Assembly (NCBI GenBank): GCA_937139415.1 | Contig: CAKZPS010000019.1 | Coordinates: 52,577 to 116,576, forward strand | Direction of reading: 5' to 3' | DNA: 64,000 nucleotides | Origin: an uncultured bacterium | GTDB taxonomy: Bacteria > Atribacterota > Atribacteria > Atribacterales > Caldatribacteriaceae | Shown here: in pieces, positions 34,395-43,032 of the stretch | Position numbering within the stretch: the stretch's first letter is position 1 | Layout of the letters: each line of letters opens with the position of its first letter | Translations under genes and position numbers: made by a program | The notes under the pieces: generated by a model | Told to the model about the DNA's origin: nothing | Seen by the model: the letters and a program-made list of their open reading frames with translations, nothing else | The model's database searches: none

Positions 34395-35613
34395 CCCGGT
34401 ACGGGCTTTCCAAGCAGTAGGGGGAGAGCCCCGGTTCATGAAGAGGGGACAGGGGAGTCGTCTCTGGGATGAAGAAGGGCGTGAATACCTTGACTACGTT
34501 CTCTCTTGGGGAGCGCTCATTTTGGGGCATGCTCCTTGCGAAGTAGTAGAGGCCATAAAGCGGAGGCTTTTCTCTGGCACTCACTTCGGTACCTGTACCG
34601 AAATCGAGGTTCTCTTTGCAGAAATGGTAGTGGAGCTCTTCTCTTCCGTGGACATGGTGCGCATGGTCAACTCGGGGACGGAGGCTACCATGAGTGCGGT
34701 ACGTCTCGCTCGAGGGTATACGGGGAGAGAACTCCTCTTACAGTTCGCTGGCTGCTACCACGGTCACGCAGATCCCTTCCTCGTGGGTGCCGGATCCGGA
34801 CTTTTGACCTATGATCTTCCGGAGTCCCCAGGGATTCCGCGGGCGGTGGGGGAGAAAACCATCGTTGCCGAGTACAACCACCCCGAGATGGTGGAGGAGA
34901 TTTTTGCCCACCGGGGAGAGGAGATCGCCGGGGTGATCGTTGAGCCGGTAGCGGCAAATATGGGAGTAGTACCGCCACGGATAGAGTTCCTCACTCGCTT
35001 GCGGGAACTCACCCGGAAATACGGAGCGCTGCTCATCTTTGACGAGGTGATCACCGGTTTTCGGCTCGGTCTCTCCGGTGCACAAGGGTATTACGGAATA
35101 GAGGTAGACTTAACCACCCTGGGGAAGATCATCGGAGGGGGATTACCGGTGGGTGCCTACGGAGGGAGGAGAAAGATTATGGAACATGTTGCTCCCCGGG
35201 GACCGGTGTACCAAGCAGGGACTCTATCCGGGAATCCTTTGGTGCTTGAGGCCGGGTACGCTACGCTGCAGAAACTCATCACCCACCCTTCCCTCTACGA
35301 TGAGCTTGAGGAAAAGACGAAGACACTCGTCGATGGTCTTTTGAGCATTTTTCGAACATCTGGTATCTCCGTGTGGATTAACCAAGTGGGGAGTATGTTC
35401 ACTCTCTTTTTTACTCCTGAGCCGGTAAACGATTATCAGAGTGCCCGTCGGGCAGATACCTCTCTCTATGGGCGCTTTTTCCGCGCCATGCTCGAGAAGG
35501 GAGTGTATCTCCCTCCCTCGCAGTTTGAAGCCTGTTTCCTCTCCACTGCCCATACTGAGGAAGATCTTGCGTACACGCTTGAAGCGGCTTCGCAGGCGGT
35601 GAAGAATTTATAG
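34303..35613 (+). CDS. hemL: Glutamate-1-semialdehyde 2,1-aminomutase
   Basis: PLP enzyme making 5-aminolevulinate from glutamate-1-semialdehyde. IPGGVNSPVRAFQAVGG, MVNSGTEATMSAVRLARGYTG, FDEVITGFR and the PLP lysine in TTLGKIIGGGLPVGAYGG (about 269) are present. 436 residues. ATG 34303 follows AGGTGAG. The 92-base overlap with the preceding gene is unusually long for this operon, though the N-terminus matches the family. It closes the cobalamin operon. Confidence 0.94.
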   Translation: MNDALKNGIIPTRSTQLFSRARRIIPGGVNSPVRAFQAVGGEPRFMKRGQGSRLWDEEGREYLDYVLSWGALILGHAPCEVVEAIKRRLFSGTHFGTCTEIEVLFAEMVVELFSSVDMVRMVNSGTEATMSAVRLARGYTGRELLLQFAGCYHGHADPFLVGAGSGLLTYDLPESPGIPRAVGEKTIVAEYNHPEMVEEIFAHRGEEIAGVIVEPVAANMGVVPPRIEFLTRLRELTRKYGALLIFDEVITGFRLGLSGAQGYYGIEVDLTTLGKIIGGGLPVGAYGGRRKIMEHVAPRGPVYQAGTLSGNPLVLEAGYATLQKLITHPSLYDELEEKTKTLVDGLLSIFRTSGISVWINQVGSMFTLFFTPEPVNDYQSARRADTSLYGRFFRAMLEKGVYLPPSQFEACFLSTAHTEEDLAYTLEAASQAVKNL

Positions 35614-35623
35614 TATTGAAATG

Positions 35624-35655
35624 CCCCAAATTCTTGTTATTTTTCCAATTTGAGG
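35624..35655. repeat. Imperfect inverted repeat after hemL
   Basis: CCCCAAATT (35624-35632) and AATTTGAGG (35647-35655) match in eight of nine positions. It lies 11 bases after the end of the cobalamin operon and may end transcription, but there is no T-run after the second arm, so its role is uncertain. Confidence 0.35.
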
Positions 35656-35720
35656 AGTGAATGAAAGAGGCTAAAGAGTTACAATAAGAAAGTGCTAAAA
35701 CTCTTGGGGAGGATGCCGTG

Positions 35721-36089
35721 ATGGGGGAAATAGAGAAGAAAGTTTTTCGTCTTACCGGTTCGGATGTAGTTGTGGTCATTCGTGATGGACGGGTAGAACG
35801 GGTAATGTGTGACGATCCTTTGATTAATGTTGCGGTGATCAATTTCGGAATGGGTGAAGAAGGTTTGTTCCACGAGGCGCGCCTCTTCTTTCACCCCCTC
35901 AATGAATGGGACCGCTTTGAACTCAAGGGAATTGTGGAAGAGTACAATACTCGGTACTGCTATGGGAGACATCTTCCCGGAAACATTGAAATCGCGGTGA
36001 CCTTAGAGGGAGAACCCCCTCGCCCTCAGGACTACAATTGGAGTGAAGCTGACCCTCATCAAGAACCACCCTTGGTGGGAGCGGAGTAA
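35721..36089 (+). CDS. Small protein of unknown function (cassette gene 1)
   Basis: 122 residues, no assigned function. The N-terminal part, GSDVVVVIRDGRVERVMCDDP followed by INVAVINF, recalls the pattern of small proteins found beside mobile or plasmid-like genes in Firmicutes (VxxGGxVxxVxSDxPD...VxxxD); this is a visual resemblance only. No membrane segment or signal peptide. ATG 35721 is eight bases after GGGGAGG; GTG 35718 is the adjacent alternative. One base separates it from the next gene. A possible -10, TACAAT, is at 35680-35685. Confidence 0.65.
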   Translation: MGEIEKKVFRLTGSDVVVVIRDGRVERVMCDDPLINVAVINFGMGEEGLFHEARLFFHPLNEWDRFELKGIVEEYNTRYCYGRHLPGNIEIAVTLEGEPPRPQDYNWSEADPHQEPPLVGAE

Positions 36090-36090
36090 C

Positions 36091-37365
36091 ATGGACCAAA
36101 GCCTCTTTTTGCAGAAGGCCGTTCAAACGGGGGTATATTTTCAACTTCTCCATCCTATCGAGCGGATCGTTTATACGGTCAATACCCTGTGCAATCAAAT
36201 AGCGGAAAAGAAGTTGTGGGAAAGGTTTCGTCCCGAAATCATGGAGAGTATGCGGAAAGGAATGAAGCAGGGTTACGGAATAAACCACTTAACCCTCCAG
36301 GAAATGAAAGAGATCACGGTAGAGGTTTTGAACCGTCCAGAAGTACGGCAGGAGATCGAGGCCGCTTCGCCCCTGCGCTGTCTCATCTGTGGAGAAAAGT
36401 GCGGTCGCTGGTATATCACCATTCAGGACCGACGGATTGAGAGTGCCCGTCGTGAAAAACGCTGGAGTGCAGATTTCCCCTTCTTTTCGGCAACGATTCC
36501 CAGTACCGTAGAAGATAACGAAGAGTATTGTTATGCCTTGCACGGCGCGGTTGATTACTGGGAAGCGCTCCTCGAATTGGTAACCCACTTGATATACGAA
36601 CATGGACAGGGGTTAGGGAGAGAGCTCTTGGGAAAAGAAAAGTGGGATGAAGGAGAGCTTGTCCGAGCAGTTTGGGAGAAGGTCATCCATAATCTTGGAA
36701 AAGTACTCGCCGAACAGCTCTTCCTCTATGAACGTGTGAAGCATGGGGAAAATTTTTCTACCCGCCGCATCGGTATCACTCGGAAGCGGGTGAAAGCACA
36801 GGAAACCATGACTCCGGATCGATTGAAGAAGGCTTTTACCGAAGGACGTTTGAGGGAATTTTTGGGAGCTGGATATTACGATCTGGAGGTCCTCTTCTAT
36901 GACGATCCCTCTTTGCCTTCGGCTCCTGTGAAGCGAAAACCCTTGGTGGGAGAGGCGCGACGGAGAGCATGCATGGAGAGAATTATCTCTTGCCTCGGAG
37001 AAAGAGTTACCGCTCGAATACAATGTGAAGAGTGTGAAAACGAGGAGCGGGTTTTTTCTTCTCCTCAAGAACTCATTACCCACTATGTTCACTCCCATCC
37101 CGAAATAGCTCTGGGGAAGAGTGGTGCCCGGAAAATGGTGCGAGAATGTACGCCGATAGCGTGGTTGTATGAAGCGCGTTTTCGTACCGTGCAGAGGGTC
37201 TTTGTCTATCTTGGCCCACATTACGTGGATATGCTCCCACCCTTACCGGGGAGAAGCGTTATCCACTACGAGGTGGAGCAAGCGAAGCGGAGCAAAATCT
37301 ACGAATCCTATACCGCTTTTTTGGGATGCTATCGGAAGTATTTAAGAGGGAGGAGAAGTTCATGA
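36091..37365 (+). CDS. Unknown protein with C2H2-like zinc motifs (cassette gene 2)
   Basis: 424 residues, not recognised. It contains Cys97-x2-Cys100 (CLICGEKCGRW) and, 65 residues on, His166-x4-His171 (ELVTHLIYEH); and a compact second site Cys312-x2-Cys315-x15-His331-x4-His336 (CEEC ... ELITHYVHSH). The two His stretches resemble each other, suggesting an internal duplication. The rest is charged and helical, with a very basic C-terminus (KYLRGRRSS). ATG 36091 follows GGGAGCGGAG; an in-frame ATG at 36043 lies in the previous gene. ATGA overlap with the next gene. Confidence 0.7.
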   Translation: MDQSLFLQKAVQTGVYFQLLHPIERIVYTVNTLCNQIAEKKLWERFRPEIMESMRKGMKQGYGINHLTLQEMKEITVEVLNRPEVRQEIEAASPLRCLICGEKCGRWYITIQDRRIESARREKRWSADFPFFSATIPSTVEDNEEYCYALHGAVDYWEALLELVTHLIYEHGQGLGRELLGKEKWDEGELVRAVWEKVIHNLGKVLAEQLFLYERVKHGENFSTRRIGITRKRVKAQETMTPDRLKKAFTEGRLREFLGAGYYDLEVLFYDDPSLPSAPVKRKPLVGEARRRACMERIISCLGERVTARIQCEECENEERVFSSPQELITHYVHSHPEIALGKSGARKMVRECTPIAWLYEARFRTVQRVFVYLGPHYVDMLPPLPGRSVIHYEVEQAKRSKIYESYTAFLGCYRKYLRGRRSS

Positions 37366-37934
37366 ATCGGTCTCGCCGGAGGAATCTCATCGGTTGGGTG
37401 TTGCTCTCCCTCTTTTTGGGAGGAATTTTGTGGTTTGCACAGGAACCTTTTTTGGGACTCCTTGTGGGTGGAGTAGTGTTCGTATTGTCCTTTTTCTATG
37501 ATTTTTCGCGGGGAAGATACGCCCACCTGGCTCAGGAAGAGGTAGAAGAAACGTGGAGAGAAATTGTGACTCAATTACTCCGTGGCGAGAGAAAATTTCG
37601 TTTTCGCGCCCAAGTGGAACGCCAAGGTACGGTGTGGCAGTATCGGGATGCTTTGAGTGCCGGTGCGGTTTTACCGGAAATGAGAGTTCTATTTTCTCCC
37701 CACCGCGAGAAACCAGAGGTAGGTTTTGATCCTTTGTTTTCCTGTTATTCTCTTTTGCGAGGGATGCCTCTTCAAGGGTGTACTTCGTACCGCTTTGAAG
37801 AGGTTGAAGAGCGTATGAAACAGGAAGCGGAACAATATGTAACCATGTGGTGGAAAATGTGGAAACAAACATGGTGGGATCAAGTTCCTTTGTACTTACG
37901 CAAAACCTTGCTCGACACTTTTGAAAGGCAGTGA
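37362..37934 (+). CDS. Unknown membrane-anchored protein (cassette gene 3)
   Basis: 190 residues. After a basic start (NRSRRRN) come two adjacent hydrophobic helices (IGWVLLSLFLGGILWFA and LGLLVGGVVFVLSFFYDF), a hairpin anchor that leaves the remaining ~135 residues in the cytosol. That part is rich in Arg, Glu and Trp and has no motif I can name. ATG 37362 has GGGAGGAG upstream and overlaps the previous stop by four bases. Confidence 0.65.
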   Translation: MNRSRRRNLIGWVLLSLFLGGILWFAQEPFLGLLVGGVVFVLSFFYDFSRGRYAHLAQEEVEETWREIVTQLLRGERKFRFRAQVERQGTVWQYRDALSAGAVLPEMRVLFSPHREKPEVGFDPLFSCYSLLRGMPLQGCTSYRFEEVEERMKQEAEQYVTMWWKMWKQTWWDQVPLYLRKTLLDTFERQ

Positions 37935-37936
37935 GG

Positions 37937-38386
37937 ATGGAAATGGAAGAACTCCTCGTGTGTTGTGTTTGCCATGCGATTTTAACCCCCGGAACCCATG
38001 ATTGGCATCTCGACGAACATGGTGAACGGGTACCCATATGTTACGCCGGTTGCGTAGGATATGGCCATGGGAAATCGAATAAACCTTGTCCATGTCATAG
38101 CTATCATATTGTGGACCGTGAGCCTCGCGAGATCATAGCACCGTGCGAACGTCGATTTCATGAAGCTTTAGAGAAATATTGGGAGAACCAAAAAGAAGGG
38201 GAAGAACTCCTCATCGAGGTCATCGGCGACATATACTTCCATGGATGTACCCCTCACCTCAATCCCCCGAATGAAGAGGAATGGCTCGAATATGTCCGTA
38301 GTGGCCTCTCTTACCATGGCTTTTCCTCTTTTACGATTGAAAAGCTCATTTGTCTTGCTACCTCCTGCGGAGGTTGGCAGAGGTAA
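37937..38386 (+). CDS. Unknown Cys/His-rich protein (cassette gene 4)
   Basis: 149 residues, not recognised. The first 55 residues hold many potential metal ligands: Cys9, Cys10, Cys12, His13, His21, His24, Cys35, Cys39, His44, Cys51, Cys53 and His54, consistent with one or two zinc sites; a further Cys-His run, YFHGCTPHLN, is mid-protein. The C-terminal half is acidic and helical. ATG 37937 follows AAAGG by eight bases; GTG 37931 overlapping the previous stop is the alternative. Last gene of the cassette. Confidence 0.62.
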   Translation: MEMEELLVCCVCHAILTPGTHDWHLDEHGERVPICYAGCVGYGHGKSNKPCPCHSYHIVDREPREIIAPCERRFHEALEKYWENQKEGEELLIEVIGDIYFHGCTPHLNPPNEEEWLEYVRSGLSYHGFSSFTIEKLICLATSCGGWQR

Positions 38387-39463
38387 TGGAGAGTGCAAAA
38401 GCTCCCTCATTTTTTATGCGTTACCCGTGGAAAGAGCGTGGTGCTCATCCTCAGTGGGGATATGCGGTGAACGTTACCATTTTTCATTGTTGTTTCCCAA
38501 CCTTGCGACGAGGTCATCGATAAATTGTTTTGCCGTTCTTCCAGAACGCTGATTGTGCTATATTTCCCACTGTAAAGCCATTTTTGGTAATGTGGTTGCC
38601 TTGCAAACCGAAAGCCCCCTGTTTTGGTGATTCCCTCCACGATGTGGAGGTAGTTCTCTTGGTCAGGGCGGCGAATAGAATGGTTTTCCCGAATCGGTCG
38701 GAAAGAGAGAGTTTTTCTTGCCTCTTCTTCATACCCTAGATTTCGGAGAGTCTTATCGGGTCGGGTCCGGCTATCCCCATAAGGCTTTGGTAGGTTTCAG
38801 TGGGTACCCATTTCAATCCCCAAGATCTCCCCAGAATACCACAACCGATTTGTGGTAAAACCGGGCCACATCGGGTACACGATCTTTCCGATGAGAAGAA
38901 TTTTTCAATATTTCCCTGGGCGTTTGTTTACGGACAAAGCACCTCTATTCCCTCCCATCCTTGAGATTCGCATTGGAGGCTGAAACAGTTTTCGTCATGC
39001 ACAACGAGTTAGAAGAGGTGGTTTTGCCAAATATTGCCGCTTCGGGTTCAATCGCCTCTTGAGTCCTCTTCTAAGAGGAGACGTATACAATTGTGATATT
39101 GACTCAAAATTTGGAGAGGCTTTGTCTCGGTGAGCGTCAAGTGTAAAGGTTTTTCAAACTGCTTACTCACTCTTTCTTGGAGAATATTCCTGTAAACGGT
39201 CGAGCTCCTCAACCCAAAGAGAGAGTAGTGTGAATGTGTTCGTCCCTTTCTTGTTTTGTCATGTCTTTACTCCTTTGGGAAAAGCTACTCTTTTGCAAGA
39301 AAAAAGCCAATGGTCAAGGGGGTTTTCCGATTGCTTTGGTGAGGGAGATCGCCTTTCCCTTTCGCTCAACTTTCTTTCTTCGCACGGTAAGGCAAGGAGT
39401 GGTTTGCAAAGTGACAAAAATCCAATACAATTATGGGAAAAGGAACAGGAGGACCAGGCGAAA
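38387..39463. other. Gene-poor region, probably decayed coding sequence
   Basis: No convincing intact gene in about 1.08 kb. The minus strand from about 38930 to 38410 reads as protein-like in pieces split over frames: TPREILKNSSHRKDR and ARFYHKSVVVFWGDLGD (stop), later FRFARQPHYQKWLYSGKYS and, in another frame, TAKQFIDDLVARLGNNNEKW (stop). This looks like a gene broken by frameshifts and stops, possibly a transposase, but I cannot name a family. A short 7-bp inverted repeat (39064-39079) and the ilvE promoter (39404-39431) lie to its right. Confidence 0.4.
39404..39431 (+). promoter_or_regulatory. Promoter of ilvE
   Basis: TTGCAA (39404-39409), 16-base spacer, TACAAT (39426-39431). The transcript would start near 39438, about 26 bases before the chosen ilvE start. 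Its presence rules against the longer reading frame that begins at 39230. Confidence 0.6.
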
Positions 39464-40390
39464 ATGCAGGAATTGGGATGGATTTGGGTGAACGGGGAAT
39501 TGGTGAAGTGGCAAGAGGCAAAGACCCACGTTTTAACCCATGCGCTTCACTATGGAACGGCTGTTTTTGAAGGGATTCGCTGTTACAAAACGGTGAAAGG
39601 GCCGGCGGTTTTCCGTCTCTATGAACACATTCGGAGGCTTTTTGATTCTGCTCATATTATCAAAATGTGCCTTCCCTATACCCCTGAGGAAGTGAAGCAA
39701 GCGACCCTCCAAGTGATTCAAGCCAACGGGGTGGAAGAGTGTTACATTCGACCCTTGGCATTCCGCGGTTATGGGGAAATGGGTATCGATCCCTCGCGGT
39801 GTGAGGTTGATTTCGTCATCGCAGTGTGGTGTTGGGGAGCGTATATGGGTGACAAAGCCCTCCGAGAGGGAGTACGGGCGAAAATATCTTCCTATGCTCG
39901 GAGTTACATCAATTCCAGCTCTCCCCGAGCCAAAACCAGTGCCAACTATCTCAACTCGGTGCTGGCAAAATTGGAGGCCAAAGAGTTAGGTTACGATGAG
40001 GCGATCCTTTTGGATGTGAATGGCTTTGTAGCCGAGGGAAGCGGAGAAAATATTTTCTACGTGAAGAATGGGGTAATTTTTACTCCTCATCCCTATGCCA
40101 TTCTCCTCGGCATTACTCGTGATGCCGTCATGCAGATTGCCTGGGGATTGGGGTTAGAAGTTCGTGAGACACTGGTCACGCGTGATGATTTATACCTTGC
40201 CGACGAGGCATTCTTTACCGGGACGGCGGCGGAAATCACCCCGCTTGTGGAAATCGACGGGCGGAAAATAGGTGATGGGAAACCAGGTCCCATCACCCGT
40301 CGCTTGCAAGAAACCTTTTTCCGGGTGGTGCGAGGAGAAGAACCGGCTTACGAAGGGTGGCTCACCTATGTCAAGGGAGGAGAGGTATGA
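39464..40390 (+). CDS. ilvE: Branched-chain amino acid aminotransferase
   Basis: Fold-type IV PLP enzyme exchanging the amino group between glutamate and the branched-chain keto acids. 308 residues. Family stretches: [32 protein letters not shown], the catalytic-lysine region [39 protein letters not shown] and [13 protein letters not shown] chose ATG 39464 (AGGAGG eleven bases upstream) because [14 protein letters not shown] is the usual beginning; an open frame extends upstream to 39230 but is not protein-like. Four-base overlap with the next gene. Confidence 0.93.
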   Translation: MQELGWIWVNGELVKWQEAKTHVLTHALHYGTAVFEGIRCYKTVKGPAVFRLYEHIRRLFDSAHIIKMCLPYTPEEVKQATLQVIQANGVEECYIRPLAFRGYGEMGIDPSRCEVDFVIAVWCWGAYMGDKALREGVRAKISSYARSYINSSSPRAKTSANYLNSVLAKLEAKELGYDEAILLDVNGFVAEGSGENIFYVKNGVIFTPHPYAILLGITRDAVMQIAWGLGLEVRETLVTRDDLYLADEAFFTGTAAEITPLVEIDGRKIGDGKPGPITRRLQETFFRVVRGEEPAYEGWLTYVKGGEV

Positions 40391-40728
40391 TGGATGCGAA
40401 GGAATTTTGGGAAAGCTATCGTCAGGGAATCAAAGCGGTGAAAGAAACCTCGCCCTCTACCGTAGAGGGCTTTTCCAGTTTCTACGCTAAGGTGATGCAA
40501 GAAGGGGTTTTGAGTCTCAAGGTGAAAGAGCTCATCGCTTTGGCCATTGGGGTGGTCATCCACTGTGAGAATTGTATCATTCTCCATGTGCGGGGAGCTT
40601 TGAAGAACGGGGCGACCCAAGAGGAGATTTGGGAGGCGGTAGAGGTAGGCATGGTCATGGGTGGCGGTCCTGCCTTTACCTTTTTGCCTCTGGTCAAAAA
40701 AACCATCGAAGAATTCACGACCCCGTGA
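40387..40728 (+). CDS. Carboxymuconolactone decarboxylase / AhpD-like protein
   Basis: 113-residue helical protein with the family's redox motif, Cys-x2-Cys-x3-His, in [29 protein letters not shown] and [23 protein letters not shown] complete the typical fold. Such proteins are alkylhydroperoxidase-like or of unknown thiol function; the substrate here is unknown. ATG 40387 (or 40390) follows GGGAGGAGAGG and overlaps the ilvE stop, so the two are coupled. Confidence 0.86.
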   Translation: MMDAKEFWESYRQGIKAVKETSPSTVEGFSSFYAKVMQEGVLSLKVKELIALAIGVVIHCENCIILHVRGALKNGATQEEIWEAVEVGMVMGGGPAFTFLPLVKKTIEEFTTP

Positions 40729-40758
40729 GTTCCAGAGAGACGAGGATCAAGGGGGTAG

Positions 40759-41631
40759 TTACTCGCCTTTCCCACTTTGCAAGTAGCGGAGGAATTCCGA
40801 CCGAGGGGTGAGGATGAGTACGTCTTCTTCGGAGAGGGTTTGCTCGTAGAGCTCTAAAGTCTTGAGAAAGGTGAAGAACTCACTCTCTTGGACGTAAGCT
40901 TCGATGTAGATTTTGAGGGCTTGGGCTTCTCCTTCTCCCCGAATAATCTGTGCTTGTTTGTGGGCCTCGGCTAAAATGAGCGCTCTTTCTTTGTCAGCTT
41001 GGGCACGAATTTTGGTGGCTTCTTCTTCTCCTTCCGAACGGTACTGCTTGGCTTGTCTCTCTCGCTCGGCTTTCATGCGCTGGAAAACCGCTTCTTCATT
41101 CTGTTTGGGGAGGTCGGCTCGTTTGATGCGGACATCCACGATTTCTACCCCAAATCCCTGTGCCTTCATACTCGCATTGCGGGTTACTCGTTCCATCACC
41201 TCTTTGCGCACTTGAGAGACCAATTCGAAGAGGTCTACCTTACCGATTTCGGTGCGCAGTTCCGAATAGACCACATCATCGATCCGCTGAATAGCTCCGG
41301 TTTCCGTGACTACCGTTTGGAGGAAGAGGAGTGGGTCCTTAATTCTCCAACGGACGTAACTATCGGTGACCAGGGTTTTCTTGTCCTTGGTAATCACCTC
41401 TTCCGGTGGTGAATCGTACTCTAAGATGCGTTTCTCAAATTTTTTCACCGTTTGGAAGGGGTAAGGGAGTTTAAAATGGAGACCGCTCGTTGTAATCGTA
41501 CGGAGAGGTTTCCCTAACTGGAGGATCACCCCTTGCTCGGTTTCGTCAAGGACATACCAGGGTTTAAAGATGGCGAAGAGAATGATGAGGATGACCACGG
41601 TGGCAAAAATGACCTTCCACTTTTTATTCAT
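40759..41631 (-). CDS. hflC: HflC, SPFH-family membrane protease modulator
   Basis: Partner of HflK; in E. coli they form a membrane complex around the FtsH protease. 290 residues: one N-terminal helix (VIFATVVILIILFAIF), then the SPFH/band 7 domain (EQGVILQLGKPLRTITTSGLHFKLPYP) and a long charged coiled coil (about 180-245, EAVFQRMKAERERQAKQYRSE). ATG 41631 is inside the hflK stop region (8-base overlap); a longer open frame begins at 41700 but is shadowed by hflK. Confidence 0.9.
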   Translation of the reverse strand: MNKKWKVIFATVVILIILFAIFKPWYVLDETEQGVILQLGKPLRTITTSGLHFKLPYPFQTVKKFEKRILEYDSPPEEVITKDKKTLVTDSYVRWRIKDPLLFLQTVVTETGAIQRIDDVVYSELRTEIGKVDLFELVSQVRKEVMERVTRNASMKAQGFGVEIVDVRIKRADLPKQNEEAVFQRMKAERERQAKQYRSEGEEEATKIRAQADKERALILAEAHKQAQIIRGEGEAQALKIYIEAYVQESEFFTFLKTLELYEQTLSEEDVLILTPRSEFLRYLQSGKGE

Positions 41632-42619
41632 CGGAGGAGAACACTCCTTCTTGAAGGGGCAAGAGGGGGAGGATTTCTTGCGCCATCTTTTCCTCGTCAA
41701 AGATGAATTTTTTGGGTTTGCTGAGTGCTTTCTCGAGGGTTTCTAAGCGCAATCGCGTACGGGTGATCTCCCGACCTAATCGGTACTCCTGCAAGAGTTT
41801 GAGGAAGCGATTCGCATCGCCTTCTGCTTCACGGATGCGAGTTTCGCGGAAGGCTTCGGCTTCGGTGATGATTTGTGCCGCTTCGCCCCGGGCTTGGGGA
41901 ATGATTTGGTTACGATAGGCTTGGGCTTCATTGATGAAGCGTGCTTTGTCTTCCCGAGCACTGGCTACGTCTTTGAAGGCAGACGTTACCTCTTGAGGGG
42001 GTTGTACGTCTTGGAGTTGCACGGCGATAACCTTCAATCCTGCGTCATAGCGATCGAGGATTTCCTGAAGGAGGGCGAGGGTTTCTTCCTGGATTTCTGC
42101 TCGTCCTACGGTAAGTACCTCGTCGATGGTTTTCTTTCCCACTACTTCCCGCATGGCTGCTTCGGCAGCACTTTTCACCGCTACTTCGGGATTTTTAATG
42201 GCGAAGAGGTAGCGGTAAGGGTCGGCAATGCGGTATTGCACGATGTATTGACAACTCACGATATTCTCGTCACCGGTGAGCATGAGCGACTCTTCCGGTT
42301 TGAAATCGTAGCGGGGAGGAGGTCCGGGGTGAATGGTACGGAAGCCGATTTCCACTCTTTTGACCTCGGTGATTTTTGGTTTGGTAATGGATTCAAAGGG
42401 ATAGGGAAGGTGATAGTGAATACCCGGCGGTACACTCCCCACGAAACTTCCTAACCGGCGGATGACTCCCACTTCATCTGGTCCGACAATGTACACTCCG
42501 CTCAAGAAGTAGATAGCGAGCACCACGATAAAGAGGAAATAGCCCAACTTCTTGAGAAAGCGTAGAAAACGCGAGCCGTAAATATTGATAACCTTTCCTT
42601 CAAACTCGTTATCGTACAT
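41624..42619 (-). CDS. hflK: HflK, SPFH-family membrane protease modulator
   Basis: 331 residues. N-terminal helix (LGYFLFIVVLAIYFLSGVYIV), band 7 domain beginning VGPDEVGVIRRLGSFVG with PGIHYHLPYPFESITKPK, and a coiled coil (EAQAYRNQIIPQARGEAAQ, EAEAFRETRIREAEGDANR). ATG 42619 (MYDNEFEGKVINIYG) is preferred; there is little ribosome site, and an extended -10 (TGG-TACAAT) lies only seven bases upstream, so the message may be leaderless. No hflX or ftsH is nearby. Confidence 0.9.
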   Translation of the reverse strand: MYDNEFEGKVINIYGSRFLRFLKKLGYFLFIVVLAIYFLSGVYIVGPDEVGVIRRLGSFVGSVPPGIHYHLPYPFESITKPKITEVKRVEIGFRTIHPGPPPRYDFKPEESLMLTGDENIVSCQYIVQYRIADPYRYLFAIKNPEVAVKSAAEAAMREVVGKKTIDEVLTVGRAEIQEETLALLQEILDRYDAGLKVIAVQLQDVQPPQEVTSAFKDVASAREDKARFINEAQAYRNQIIPQARGEAAQIITEAEAFRETRIREAEGDANRFLKLLQEYRLGREITRTRLRLETLEKALSKPKKFIFDEEKMAQEILPLLPLQEGVFSSDE

Positions 42620-43032
42620 GTCACTATTGTACCATAGACGAGGTTCTTTTTTGACCGTATAAAATTTTATTAGGTAAAAGAGAGAGTAAAAACTCAATAT
42701 GGTCTGGTCTTTTTAGGGAGGCGAAGAAGAGGCAGTCTTTTTCTTATCGATAGAAGGAATTTATTTGTGGTAAAAGTTACCAAAAATCTCGGTGACAAAG
42801 CTTTCCTATCAGATAGTGAGATCTCAAAAGGGGATTTTCTCCAAAGTGCCTACTCAACCTTGACACGGACGTTTATGCTGTCACCTTGCAGTAAACGGCT
42901 TGGGCTTCATGAGACCCTGTCTTAGACTTACAACCCGGTGTTCTTTTGCAATTCTCCAGAGGGAGTAGAACGCTTTCCTTTCTCTTCCAGATGGTGTGTC
43001 CTGAGTTCACAACTTTTAAGGAGGGAGACAAT
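42620..43032. other. Intergenic region between hflK and the DUF6249-like gene
   Basis: About 410 bases. Next to hflK is its probable extended -10 promoter (TACAAT, minus strand). TTGACA at 42860-42865 has no good -10 partner. A strong ribosome site AAGGAGGGAG occupies the last bases before the rightward gene. No RNA gene or repeat family seen. Confidence 0.4.

Noticed and set aside
39043..39056. tRNA T-arm-like GGGTTCAATC
   Set aside because: Flanking bases do not pair into a T-stem and no acceptor or anticodon arm is seen.
39230..39463. N-terminal extension of ilvE
   Set aside because: The open frame here is not protein-like, the family start lies at 39464, and a good promoter (39404-39431) is inside the extension.
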